Shown one piece after another: positions 8,388 through 17,018 of a stretch of DNA of 64,000 bases (position 1 is the stretch's first letter; each line of letters opens with the position of its first letter). Under the pieces are notes generated by a model. The model searched no databases. It was not told where the DNA came from and was given only the letters and a program-made list of their open reading frames with translations. The position numbers were made by a program, and so were the translations under genes. The stretch is from Bianquea renquensis (GTDB lineage Bacteria; Bacillota; Clostridia; Lachnospirales; Bianqueaceae): contig NZ_JACRSQ010000011.1 of NCBI RefSeq assembly GCF_014384895.1, positions 1 to 64,000 on the forward strand, read 5' to 3'.

Positions 8388-9876
8388 TTTCTATGAAGAA
8401 CTTTCCATTGCCATGTATCCTTCTTCTCTGCTACATACCTTTGGAGTCAATGGCAAAATCTCGGGAAGTATCGGCGCGGTGGGCGAGATGCAGGACGTCC
8501 TGCCCATCATCCATGGCCCCCGGGGTTGCGGATTCCACTACCGGCACTCCGCCAGACGCCGTCACCAACCCTTGTACCGCGTTCTGACAACGAATCTGGA
8601 AGAGAGGGATATTATCGGTGGAGGAGAGGAAAAACTGCGCCGGACCGTTGAGGAGGCCTGGCGGCAGTACCATCCCAAGTTGATTATGGTCATCCCCTCC
8701 CCCATCAGCGATATTCTAAACGATGACATTCTGACCATTGTACAGGAGATGCGAGGTCAGGGAATCCCAGTGGTGGGAATTCAGTCGGAGCTGTTCTCCC
8801 ACCGGGATAAAAATTATACCCGAAACCGTCTCAAAAAAATTGCAGAGCAAAAGATTACCGGGGAGAATCGCCTGGAGATGGAAATCAAGGGCTGCGGCTT
8901 TGTGGAGGCGCTGTACGCCCTTGTGGGGCAGGTTATGGAAGCGGTTCCTGTGATCCCCCACAGCGTAAATATTGAGACGGTAGGGTGGGGAAGCAATGGC
9001 AACCTGGTTCTGCGGGAAATCGAGGCATTTTTAAACCGCTGCGGGATCACGGTGAACACATGGTTTCCAAGCGCCTCCTATGAGGCGATCCGGCGAGCTC
9101 CAGCGGCTCAGCTGAACCTGGCAAGGAGGGTGCGCTGGGCCAGGTTGATGAAGGAGCGATTCGGCACAGACTATCTGCACCTAGGCTCAGAAGGGCGTTA
9201 TTCCGGGTTGGAGGGGATTTGTACCTTTTACCGGGACATAGGCGCTGCCATGGGCCTGGAAGCTAGCATGGAGCCGCTGATTGAAGCGGCGAGGCAAAAG
9301 GCCTTAGAGGAAACGGCACAGGCGCGGAAGGAGTTGGCCGGACACCGCTGTCTCCTTGTCAGCCGGAGCATTCAGCAGGCCCCTTTTTTGTTAAAACGGT
9401 ATGCACAGGACTACGGATTTTCGATCCCCTGTCTCTGCATTATTCTCACGCCGGAGGCTCGCCGCAACCTTTCCATGACTGCGGAAATGGAAGGGAAGCT
9501 TTTGGAACGGGTGCAGGAGGCGGTTTCTCTCTATAGCCCGGAGACGGAGATTGTTTTGAATCCATCAGAGGCGGAGTGGAAAGCCCGATTTTCCAAGTTT
9601 GACGCCATCCTGGGGACCGGCGATTTTACATTGGAAAACCAAGGCGTGCCGTTGATTTCCGTGCGGAATGAGACCGTATCGCTCTCCTTTGAATCCTACG
9701 TGCGGACGGTACTCCGGCTTCGGGAAAGACTTGCCAACTGCCAGGTCAGGGAGGAATTACTTTTGCAGAAAATGCCCTTTGACAGCCGATACTATCCGCT
9801 GTACGTAAACGAAACTGGGTTGGCGGCCAAAGAAATGTGGGCGCGGATGTGGCTGCGCCGGAAGGAGGAGTCATGA
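8377..9876 (+). CDS. nitrogenase-like component 1, D-type subunit
   Basis: Protein of 499 residues of the nitrogenase component 1/oxidoreductase superfamily (NifD, NifE, BchN, CfbD, MarD relatives). The signature His-Gly-Pro-Arg-Gly-Cys-Gly-Phe-His places Cys51 at the second cluster-binding position. The first position (around residues 20-25) has no Cys, and the third (around 105-112, Ile-Pro-Ser-Pro-Ile-Ser-Asp-Ile) has none either. By hand alignment, the FeMo-co ligand Cys275 of NifD falls on Asn in the Leu-Asn-Leu-Ala-Arg-Arg stretch before the Lys-Glu-Arg-Phe-Gly motif. It thus looks like a relative of tetrapyrrole-type reductases rather than a nitrogen-fixing NifD. It would pair with the next gene product. 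Confidence 0.88.
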   Translation: MKDNFYEELSIAMYPSSLLHTFGVNGKISGSIGAVGEMQDVLPIIHGPRGCGFHYRHSARRRHQPLYRVLTTNLEERDIIGGGEEKLRRTVEEAWRQYHPKLIMVIPSPISDILNDDILTIVQEMRGQGIPVVGIQSELFSHRDKNYTRNRLKKIAEQKITGENRLEMEIKGCGFVEALYALVGQVMEAVPVIPHSVNIETVGWGSNGNLVLREIEAFLNRCGITVNTWFPSASYEAIRRAPAAQLNLARRVRWARLMKERFGTDYLHLGSEGRYSGLEGICTFYRDIGAAMGLEASMEPLIEAARQKALEETAQARKELAGHRCLLVSRSIQQAPFLLKRYAQDYGFSIPCLCIILTPEARRNLSMTAEMEGKLLERVQEAVSLYSPETEIVLNPSEAEWKARFSKFDAILGTGDFTLENQGVPLISVRNETVSLSFESYVRTVLRLRERLANCQVREELLLQKMPFDSRYYPLYVNETGLAAKEMWARMWLRRKEES

Positions 9877-11057
9877 GAACGCCCAGAGGATGCAAATTAT
9901 TTGGAGCCCAGCAGGCGCTGGGAGGCATACGGGACGGAATTATCCTGTTTCACTCGGTGATCGGCTGTAATTTCGGGTCCATGTCCTTCCATGTCCCGGC
10001 GGATATGCGGGATATCCGCCAGACATGCACGGTTATCAATGACAGCGACATAATCTTCAGCGGAGAAGATTCCCTGCGCAAGGCAATTCACAACGCGCTG
10101 GACCTCTTTCATCCATCGGTTTTGTTTGTGGTGAGCGGTTGTGTCAGCGAGATCATCGGGGATGATATTGCCACAGTGGTTTCAGAATTTTCCGGCTCAG
10201 TGCCGGTTATCTATGTGGAGGCGGCTGGATTCCGAGGCGACAGCAAGTCGGGATATGAGGCGGCCTGTTGGGCACTGCTCCCTTATTTACAGGGAAACCC
10301 TGTGGAAGGAGGGAATGCCGTTAACCTGCTGGGGCTCGGCGGAGATGACTATCGTATCCAAGAGGACGTTGCGGCCTTTCAGCGTCTGCTGGGCGAACAA
10401 GTTGCGCTGCACACAGTTCTGTCCCACTGTTCCTGGGAGGAAATGAGGACCGCGCCTCAAGCAAACCTGAATCTTGTGCTGAACGAGCAGGCCCTGCCTC
10501 TAGCCAAGGCAATGCAGGAGCGATTCGGGATTCCCTATGAGCCGATCTCGTACCCCTATGGCGTTACGGGGGTAAAAGAGGTGTACTCTGCCCTGGGACG
10601 GCATTTGGAAGTGGAGTATCAGACGGAGTGCCAGGAGATTGAGCGGTCAGCTGCGGAAGGGGCTTCCAAGGTGTATCCTTACTTACAAGCGCTGTATGGG
10701 ATGCCCGCGGCTGTCATCGGGAGCGGCGGTCGTGCAGACGGGATGCGCCGGTTTCTGGAACAGGAATTGGGGATGGAAGTCGTCTGTTTTTGCCGGAGAG
10801 AGGAACTTCGCGATCTGGAGGACTTTTTTATGCTGGCCCGGCAATCCGAGGCCGCCTTGCTGTTCGGCTCCTCCTTTGAGTTGGAACTGGCGGAGGAGCT
10901 AGGAATTCCTCTAATCCGATATGATTACCCAGTTTTTGATGAAATTTCGCTGACGGGAAACCCCTTTGTGGGTGCGGTGGGGATTTTATCCCTGTTGGAA
11001 AGTATCCTCAATTCGGTGATGCAGACACCGAGCTTGAAGGGAGCGCTCTATCAATGA
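9873..11057 (+). CDS. nitrogenase-like component 1, K-type subunit
   Basis: Protein of 394 residues of the nitrogenase component 1 superfamily, partner of the preceding subunit. All three cluster-binding cysteines are visible: Cys7 in Arg-Gly-Cys-Lys-Leu-Phe-Gly, Cys32 in His-Ser-Val-Ile-Gly-Cys-Asn-Phe-Gly, and Cys90 in Ser-Gly-Cys-Val-Ser-Glu-Ile-Ile-Gly-Asp-Asp. The positions matching NifD Cys275 and His442 are not Cys or His by hand alignment. The start at 9873 overlaps the previous stop (ATGA) with GGAGGAG upstream, and puts Cys7 very near the N-terminus, shorter than NifD/NifK. With Cys51 of the D-type partner, four thiol ligands would be available for one [4Fe-4S] cluster at the interface. 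Confidence 0.88.
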   Translation: MRTPRGCKLFGAQQALGGIRDGIILFHSVIGCNFGSMSFHVPADMRDIRQTCTVINDSDIIFSGEDSLRKAIHNALDLFHPSVLFVVSGCVSEIIGDDIATVVSEFSGSVPVIYVEAAGFRGDSKSGYEAACWALLPYLQGNPVEGGNAVNLLGLGGDDYRIQEDVAAFQRLLGEQVALHTVLSHCSWEEMRTAPQANLNLVLNEQALPLAKAMQERFGIPYEPISYPYGVTGVKEVYSALGRHLEVEYQTECQEIERSAAEGASKVYPYLQALYGMPAAVIGSGGRADGMRRFLEQELGMEVVCFCRREELRDLEDFFMLARQSEAALLFGSSFELELAEELGIPLIRYDYPVFDEISLTGNPFVGAVGILSLLESILNSVMQTPSLKGALYQ

Positions 11058-11836
11058 AGAAAATTTGTGTCTATGGAAAAGGCGGTATCGGAAAATCCAC
11101 CACGGTTTCAAACCTTGCCGCGGCTATGGCAGAGAGCGGACTCAAAGTGGCGGTGGTAGGCTGCGACCCGAAATCTGATTCCACCAGGAATCTCGCAGGC
11201 CGCCGGATCCCAACGGTTTTGGATATTCTGAGGGAGGATTCCGGCGGGCAAGTGGCATTCCTGGGATACAGGGATATCCTCTGTATTGAGGCGGGTGGCC
11301 CGGAACCGGGCACTGGCTGTGCTGGCCGTGGAATTATTGCTGCCATGCAGGAGATACGCAGCCGCCAGCTTTTGGACCATCGAGATGTTGTGTTGTATGA
11401 CGTTTTGGGCGATGTGGTCTGTGGGGGATTCAGCATGCCTCTGCGGGAAGGGATTGCCGACGATGTATATCTGGTGACAACCTCGGATTTTATGGCAATC
11501 TATGCGGCAAATAATATCTGCCGGGGAATCCGCAAGTATGCCCAGAGCGGAAGTGTGCGGCTGGCGGGTATCATCCACAACGGGCGGAGCAGTGTGGACA
11601 ATCCTCTAACAGTTGCCGCCTTTGCATCCTGCGTCGGGTCGAATGTAATCGGGTATATCCCCATGACATCGGCTATCGGCCAGGCAGAGTTGAGCCGTAA
11701 AACTCTGCTGGAAGCGGAACCTGAGCATCCCGTCAGCGGTCATTTCCGTACACTTGCCAAGGCGATTTTGGAGAATTCGCACAGCTGTATTCCGACCCCT
11801 CTGTCAGATGAGGAGGTAGAGTCGCTGTGTCGCTGA
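11054..11836 (+). CDS. NifH/BchL/CfbC-like reductase component (MgATP-dependent iron protein)
   Basis: Protein of 260 residues, full length for a nitrogenase iron protein. Walker A Gly-Lys-Gly-Gly-Ile-Gly-Lys-Ser-Thr spans residues 8-16 and Gly-Cys-Asp-Pro-Lys-Ser-Asp-Ser follows at 36-43. The two [4Fe-4S] ligands are Cys89 (Gly-Thr-Gly-Cys-Ala-Gly-Arg-Gly) and Cys123 (Gly-Asp-Val-Val-Cys-Gly-Gly-Phe), which bridge the homodimer in this family. It would pass electrons with ATP hydrolysis to the DK-like pair encoded just upstream. Overlaps: 4 nt with the K-type gene and 10 nt with nifB. Confidence 0.93.
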   Translation: MKKICVYGKGGIGKSTTVSNLAAAMAESGLKVAVVGCDPKSDSTRNLAGRRIPTVLDILREDSGGQVAFLGYRDILCIEAGGPEPGTGCAGRGIIAAMQEIRSRQLLDHRDVVLYDVLGDVVCGGFSMPLREGIADDVYLVTTSDFMAIYAANNICRGIRKYAQSGSVRLAGIIHNGRSSVDNPLTVAAFASCVGSNVIGYIPMTSAIGQAELSRKTLLEAEPEHPVSGHFRTLAKAILENSHSCIPTPLSDEEVESLCR

Positions 11837-12672
11837 GCAAAGAGGATCGGGGGAGTGTTGGGGAACACCCCTGTTTTTCCAGGAAAGCACATTTTCAATA
11901 TGGGCGGCTCCATCTTCCCGTGGCTCCAGCTTGTAATATCCAGTGTGCCTACTGTGATAGGCGTTCTGACTGCCCTAATGAATCCCGTCCAGGGGTTTCC
12001 TCCGCGATTCTCACGCCGGAGCAAGCACTTGAGCGGGTAGAGCAAGCGCTTTCGCAGGAGTCGCAGTTACGAGTGGTCGGCATTGCCGGGCCAGGTGATC
12101 CACTGTGCAACCCTGCTGCGATGGAAACGCTGGCGTTGGTCCACAGATCGTTTCCCCATTTGATCCTTTGTTTGAGCACAAATGGGCTGCTCTTGCCAGA
12201 CAAAATGGAGGAACTGCGGGAATACGGTGTTAAAACGCTGACTGTGACGGTCAATGCCCTGCGCATGGAAACAGCCCGCAAATTGTACAGCAATATCCAA
12301 TATCATGGCAAAGTTCTGCCCTTCGAGGAGGGAATTCCGCTGCTGTTGGATTCGCAGCGGATGGGAGTCCAAAGGGCGGCGGCAGCTGGAATCGCTGTTA
12401 AGATTAACACCGTCTTAGTCCCGGGGATCAACGATCAGGAGACGGAGCCAATCGCACAGGCCGCTCGGAGATGGGGAGCTGTCCTTATGAATCTCATGCC
12501 TTTGATACCGCAGGCGGCACTCTCCGATTCCCCAGCGCCCACCCCTAACATGATGCACGAGTATAGAAGCGCTGCGGCAAAAAGCCTGCCGCAGTTCACC
12601 CACTGTAAACAATGCCGCGCGGATGCGTGTGGGATACCGGGTCAAGAGCCGGGGCCGCTGCAAAATAGATGA
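11827..12672 (+). CDS. nifB: NifB-type radical SAM protein
   Basis: Radical SAM enzyme of 281 residues. In nitrogen fixers NifB fuses two [4Fe-4S] clusters into the carbide-containing 8Fe core (NifB-co). The defining stretch is intact: His14-Pro-Cys16-Phe, then Leu-Pro-Val-Ala-Pro-Ala-Cys36-x3-Cys40-x2-Cys43, Cys49 in Asp-Cys-Pro-Asn-Glu-Ser-Arg-Pro-Gly, and a C-terminal His-Cys-Lys-Gln-Cys-Arg-Ala-Asp. These cover the SAM cluster and the residues known to hold the K1/K2 clusters in methanogen NifB. It is the stand-alone form without a NifX domain. GTG start with GAGGAGG upstream; last gene before a strong terminator. Its presence beside a component 1 that lacks visible FeMo-co ligands is unexpected. 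Confidence 0.92.
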   Translation: MSLSKEDRGSVGEHPCFSRKAHFQYGRLHLPVAPACNIQCAYCDRRSDCPNESRPGVSSAILTPEQALERVEQALSQESQLRVVGIAGPGDPLCNPAAMETLALVHRSFPHLILCLSTNGLLLPDKMEELREYGVKTLTVTVNALRMETARKLYSNIQYHGKVLPFEEGIPLLLDSQRMGVQRAAAAGIAVKINTVLVPGINDQETEPIAQAARRWGAVLMNLMPLIPQAALSDSPAPTPNMMHEYRSAAAKSLPQFTHCKQCRADACGIPGQEPGPLQNR

Positions 12673-12698
12673 TTTGTCTATGAAGCAGCGGCCTTTTT
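12653..12698 (+). terminator. operon terminator after nifB
   Basis: A 9-bp stem GGCCGCTGC/GCAGCGGCC (12653-12661 with 12685-12693) is followed by TTTTT. The left arm overlaps the last codons of nifB. Confidence 0.85.
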
Positions 12699-12724
12699 GG
12701 TTGGGGCGGAGGAAGGAGGAGCAC

Positions 12725-13850
12725 GCCGCCGTAAAAAAATAGGGGTCATGGAGGTGGAAAGGGGGAAAGCGGCAGAACCGCCGCCAAAAAAGAGAGAGGC
12801 AGCGGAGAGGTGTTGGAGTAGAAAAGCAAAAGTATCCGATAAAAAATAGGTGTCGTGGAGGCAGAAAGGAAGAAAACGGCAGAACCGCCGCCAAAAGAGA
12901 GAGGCAGCGGAGAGGTGTTGGAGTAGAAAAGCAAAAGTATCCGATAAAAATAGGGGGTCGTGGAGGCAGAAAGGGAGAAAGAGGTAGAACCGCCGCTAAA
13001 AAGAGAGAGGCAGCGGAGAGATGTTGGAGTAGAAAACTAAAAGTATCTGCTAAAAATAGGGGATCATTGGGGCAGAAAGGGAGAAAGCGACCGAACCGCC
13101 GCCAAAAAAGAGAGAGGCAAGGGAAGAAGCGGAGGGATGTTGGAGTAGAAAAGCAAAAGTATCCGCTAAAAATAGGGGTTGTGGAGGCAGAAAGGGAGAA
13201 AGCGACCGAACCGCCGCCAAAAAAGAGAGAGGCAAGGGAAGAAGCGGAGAGGTGTTGGAGTAGAAAACTAAAAGTATCCGCTAAAAATAGGGGATCATTG
13301 GGGCAGAAAGAGAGAAAGCGATCGAACCGCCGCTAAAAAAGAGAGAGGCAAGGGAAGAGGGGGAGAGATGTTGGAGTAGAAAAGCAAAAGTATCCGCTAA
13401 AAAATAGGGGTCGTGGAGGCGGAAAGGAAGAAAGCGATCGAACCACCGCTAAAAGAGAGAGGCAGCGGAGAGGTGTTGGAGTAGAAAACTAAAAGTATCC
13501 GCTAAAAAATAGGGATCATTGGGGCAGAAAGAGAGAAAGCGATCGAACCGCCGCTAAAAAGAGAGAGGCAGCGGAGAGGTGTTGGAGTAGAAAACTAAAA
13601 GTATCCGCTAAAAATAGGGGTCGTGGAGGCGGAAAGGAAGAAAGCGATTGAACCGCCGCTAAAAAAGAGAGAGGCAGCGGAGAGATGTTGGAGTAGAAAA
13701 GCAAAAGTATCCGCTAAAAAATAGGGGTCGTGGAGGCAGAAAGGAAGAAAGCGATCAAACCACCGCTAAAAGAGAGAGGCGAGGGAGGAAGCGGAGTGAC
13801 ATTGGAGTAAAACAGCAAAAGTAGCCGCTAAAAAAGGGGGGGCATGGAGG
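12725..13850. repeat. tandem repeat array 1, about 10 units of about 105-120 bp
   Basis: The block GTTGGAGTAG recurs about ten times (near 12813, 12913, 13023, 13138, 13252, 13369, 13457, 13578, 13686, 13800 with drift). Each unit has two half-units: one with GTATCCG(C/A)TAAAAATAGG, the other with CCGCC(G/A)(C/T)(C/T)AAAAA followed by GAGAGAGGC. These A-tract motifs fall every 52-57 bp. The + strand is strongly purine-rich. Chance open frames run through it in several phases, but none has a ribosome site or a stable composition, so it is treated as non-coding. It starts immediately behind the nifB terminator. Confidence 0.92.
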
Positions 13851-14035
13851 TAAAAAAAAGCGACTACTCTTCCATAAGTAGACGCGTAAAAACCGATTCT
13901 CTCCGGCAGTCATATAAGGGCATAAGTACATTTTATGGCGACCGGCTATGGGCTTGTTATGATTTGCGGCCTCAACGGCAAGGCTCATGATCTACTAATA
14001 TTTAAGCAAGCGCAAAGGCAACGAAAACCGTCGCC
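13851..14035. other. spacer between array 1 and the TetR gene
   Basis: Nothing recognisable; neither gene nor clear terminator was seen on either strand. Confidence 0.4.
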
Positions 14036-14626
14036 TCACGGCTTCTTGGACTCCAAAAAGCCCATGCCGTGGAGCATGATATTTTCTGCCATGGCGGCGA
14101 TCTCCTCCGCGCTGGTGACCATACCCTCCGCCAGCCATTTCTGCAAAAGGCCAATGCACCCAGCGCTGACGAAGGCATAGAAGAATTCAATTTCCTTTGG
14201 CGTGGCATCGGTGAAAAATTTGGAGTAGGCCTCCATGCATTTTTCGCGGCCGAGGTTGATAAGTTGAAGGGCGAACGACTTGTCGCCATAGTCCCCGAGC
14301 GTTACGGTGCAGAGATCGGCATTGTCCTTCAAGCATCGGAAGATCGCCGCCGTGATTTTAACCGGAGTTAAGTCAGAGCGATTTGGAGCCAGCAATGGTT
14401 TGAGCGCTTCTTGAAAATCTTGCAGCATGTCCGATTCTATTTTTTGCAGCAAATCATACATATCGGTATAGTGAGCGTAAAAAGTCCCTCGGTTGATCCC
14501 AGCACTTTCGCACAACTCTTTAATTGAAATGGCCTGTATCGGCTTTTGCCGCAGCAGCTCCATCAGAGCCTTTCGGATAAGCATGAGGGTTATCCTAGAT
14601 CGATGGTCCTGTTCCTTTGATTTCAC
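14036..14626 (-). CDS. TetR/AcrR family transcriptional regulator
   Basis: Protein of 196 residues. The N-terminal helix-turn-helix reads Ile-Ser-Ile-Lys-Glu-Leu-Cys-Glu-Ser-Ala-Gly-Ile-Asn-Arg-Gly-Thr-Phe-Tyr-Ala-His-Tyr (about residues 33-53), the standard TetR signature; the C-terminal part resembles the DhaS/TetR_C_8 type. It is divergent from the NAD-dependent epimerase gene at 14996, which is its most likely target, though no operator was identified. Confidence 0.9.
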   Translation of the reverse strand: MKSKEQDHRSRITLMLIRKALMELLRQKPIQAISIKELCESAGINRGTFYAHYTDMYDLLQKIESDMLQDFQEALKPLLAPNRSDLTPVKITAAIFRCLKDNADLCTVTLGDYGDKSFALQLINLGREKCMEAYSKFFTDATPKEIEFFYAFVSAGCIGLLQKWLAEGMVTSAEEIAAMAENIMLHGMGFLESKKP

Positions 14627-14995
14627 CGAAATCGTCTCCTTGTATCAAATATGAAAAGCGGGCATGAATTTTTTGTAACATCCCAGTCTTACTGAACAAA
14701 CTCTGTTGATTCTGTACAGCAATATACGAAATAGCAAGAATTTGTTGATTGAATTCGTTCTCAGTATCCATTATACTATACGTAGGAAGCAAAAACCACA
14801 ATGGCTTCCATGGTAAGAGAAAATTTAGGACTCCTCGAAGGCAAGATTGAAAGATCATCTGTGTGGCAAGGGCATCAATTGGCTTGTAAAGAAAAGGCGG
14901 AAGCGACACAAGGCAGGGCATTCAAGTAAGCAGACACGATCCGATGACAAGTTTTTCAACCAGGCATTTGTGGCGCTCTGGAATGGAGGATTGGA
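14627..14995. other. divergent intergenic region, TetR and epimerase genes
   Basis: AT-rich stretch of 369 nt. On the minus strand a TATAGTATAAT segment around 14770-14780 could be a -10 region for the TetR gene. No palindromic operator stood out. On the + strand GGAGG precedes the epimerase ATG. No coding region is seen. Confidence 0.4.
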
Positions 14996-16000
14996 ATGAA
15001 AGGACTTTATATTGTGACGGGCGCCAATGGGCATCTTGGCGGAACAATCATTCGCATGCTCCGGAAAGAATCTGCGTCGATTCGGGGGCTGATTCTGCCT
15101 TCGGAGAAGGCGAAGGGGGATGCCAATATACAATATTTCAAGGGAGATATTCGCAGAATTGACAGCCTGCGGCCTCTGTTTGAGGGAATCCGGGGCCAGG
15201 ACGTCACAGTTCTTCACACCGCAGGAGTGATCGATATTTCGGAGGACTTGTCTCCTAGAATGTACGATGTCAATGTGAATGGAACGAAAAACATGATTGC
15301 TCTCTGCAAAGAATACGGGGTGAAACGGATGCTCTATGTGAGCTCCGTCCATGCGATTCCGGAAGGAGATCGCCTAAAAGTATTGCGGGAAGTCAAACGA
15401 TTTTCGCCGGACTGGGTCGTCGGCGGCTATGCGAAGACGAAAGCAGAAGCAACACAAGCGGTGTTGGATGCGGTCGGGGAAGGACTGGACGCGGTGGTAG
15501 TACATCCGTCTGGCATCCTAGGCCCCTACGACTCTTCGGGCAATTATCTGGTCCAAATGGTGGAGGACTATATTGCGGGTAGATTGCCGGCCTGCGTAAG
15601 GGGCGGGTACGATTTCGTCGACGTTCGGGATGTAGCCTACGGATGTATCATGGCAGCAGAGAAGGGCAAAAGCGGTGAATGTTACATCCTGTCCAACCGG
15701 CATTATGAGGTTAAGGAGCTTCTCCGGATCGCTCGCGCAGTCGGCGGCGGCCGACGTCTCCCGGTGCTACCCATGTGGATGGCGAAAGGGGCGGCGCCCC
15801 TTTTGGGATGGATTTCCCGGTGTAGACAGGAGCGTCCTCTCTATACAAAATATTCCCTGTACACGCTTTCCAGCAATGATCGCTTTTGCCATGATAAAGC
15901 GACAATGGATTTAGCGTATCAGCCGCGGGATCTGTATCAGACCATTCGGGATACGATCGCTTGGATTCGAAATCCAAAAGCCGCCATGGCGTTCGCTTAA
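14996..16000 (+). CDS. NAD(P)-dependent epimerase/dehydratase (extended SDR)
   Basis: Protein of 334 residues. A Rossmann Thr-Gly-Ala-Asn-Gly-His-Leu-Gly-Gly motif sits at residues 8-16. Tyr in Gly-Gly-Tyr-Ala-Lys-Thr-Lys-Ala-Glu (about 146-154) is the YxxxK catalytic pair, and Ser-Ser-Val-His-Ala before it supplies the SDR serine. Length and order fit extended SDRs of the dihydroflavonol-4-reductase/3-beta-HSD-like group. The substrate is unknown. Its 3' end overlaps the tail of the converging transporter gene by 4 nt. Confidence 0.88.
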   Translation: MKGLYIVTGANGHLGGTIIRMLRKESASIRGLILPSEKAKGDANIQYFKGDIRRIDSLRPLFEGIRGQDVTVLHTAGVIDISEDLSPRMYDVNVNGTKNMIALCKEYGVKRMLYVSSVHAIPEGDRLKVLREVKRFSPDWVVGGYAKTKAEATQAVLDAVGEGLDAVVVHPSGILGPYDSSGNYLVQMVEDYIAGRLPACVRGGYDFVDVRDVAYGCIMAAEKGKSGECYILSNRHYEVKELLRIARAVGGGRRLPVLPMWMAKGAAPLLGWISRCRQERPLYTKYSLYTLSSNDRFCHDKATMDLAYQPRDLYQTIRDTIAWIRNPKAAMAFA

Positions 16001-16863
16001 AAGTTGACGAGCAAAAGCATGGTTCCACCCACCAGGAGGAGAAATCCGATCAAAGCCCTGGTGGGCAATTTTTCTTTCAACACCACGCGGGAGAACACAA
16101 TTGTGATCACGATGCTGAGCTTATCGATAGGCGCGACGATGCTGGCCTGACCCTTCTGCAGTGCCTGATAGTAAAAAAGCCAGGACAATCCGGTTGCAAA
16201 ACCGGATAGAACGATGAAGAGGGCGCTTTTGCGGTCAATCTTTTTGATGTCCCGCTGCTTTCCCTGGGCAAAGACAATGGCCCAGGCCAGAATCAAAACA
16301 ACAACGGTGCGGATGGCAGTTCCAAGGTTGGATTCCACATTTTCAATTCCGATCTTTGCTAAGATGGAGGTCGCGGCGGCGAACACGGCGGACAGCACCG
16401 CGTAAATCAGCCATGCCTTACTGGAAGTTTCCCCCATGTCGGATTCTTGTCTCTGGATCATCAGATAGGTGCCAATTGCGATGGCGGCCATGCTCAATAC
16501 CTTGGATACACTGATGGGCTCATGGAGAAAGAAAATGGCCAGAAGCATGGTCAACAGGACGCTGGATTTGTCAATCGGGACGACCTTGTTGATATTTCCT
16601 AGCTGGAGAGCTCTGAAATAACAGATCCAGGAGGCGCCAGTACTCAAACCCGACAGGATTAGGAAGAGCAAACTCTTCGTCTGAATCTCAGGGAGGGTGT
16701 TCTGTGAGCCGGCGATGAAGACCATAGCCCAGGCGAAGATGACCACGACGATGGTGCGAAGCGCAGTCGCGAGATGAGAATCTATATTTTGAATTCCGAT
16801 TTTAGCTAAGATGGCAGTAATTCCCGCAAAAAGCGCGGAGAGAAACGCATAGACAATCCACAT
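15997..16863 (-). CDS. EamA/DMT family transporter
   Basis: Integral membrane protein of 288 residues with ten predicted spans in two EamA repeats. The repeats are clearly homologous: both contain Ala-Lys-Ile-Gly-Ile-(Gln/Glu)-Asn followed by a Thr-Ala-(Leu/Ile)-Arg-Thr helix. Members export metabolites or amino acids; the substrate is not evident. The ATG at 16863 is chosen because AAGGACG lies upstream; a start at 16908 has no ribosome site. Confidence 0.9.
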   Translation of the reverse strand: MWIVYAFLSALFAGITAILAKIGIQNIDSHLATALRTIVVVIFAWAMVFIAGSQNTLPEIQTKSLLFLILSGLSTGASWICYFRALQLGNINKVVPIDKSSVLLTMLLAIFFLHEPISVSKVLSMAAIAIGTYLMIQRQESDMGETSSKAWLIYAVLSAVFAAATSILAKIGIENVESNLGTAIRTVVVLILAWAIVFAQGKQRDIKKIDRKSALFIVLSGFATGLSWLFYYQALQKGQASIVAPIDKLSIVITIVFSRVVLKEKLPTRALIGFLLLVGGTMLLLVNF

Positions 16864-16944
16864 GAAGATCACGCGTCCTTTTATCAGTTTGCATATCGTA
16901 TCTATCATATCGCATTCCGAAGGAGGGTGTCAAGGGGATAGGGC

Positions 16945-16973
16945 TTGACTTTCGTAGGGAATCTTGTCATAAT
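16945..16973 (+). promoter_or_regulatory. sigma-A promoter of the alkyltransferase gene
   Basis: TTGACT at 16945-16950, 17-bp spacer, CATAAT at 16968-16973, about 45 nt before the gene. Confidence 0.7.
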
Positions 16974-17018
16974 GGAGAAATGGAAAGGGACAGCACCTGA
17001 ACTGTAAGGAGAAACGGC

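Noticed and set aside
8377..12672. A nitrogen-fixing nitrogenase
   Set aside because: NifE, NifN and the FeMo-co ligand residues are missing, and the D-like subunit lacks two of three P-cluster cysteines.
12725..13850. CRISPR array
   Set aside because: Units are over 100 bp and similar along their whole length; there are no short identical repeats separated by unique spacers, and no cas genes.
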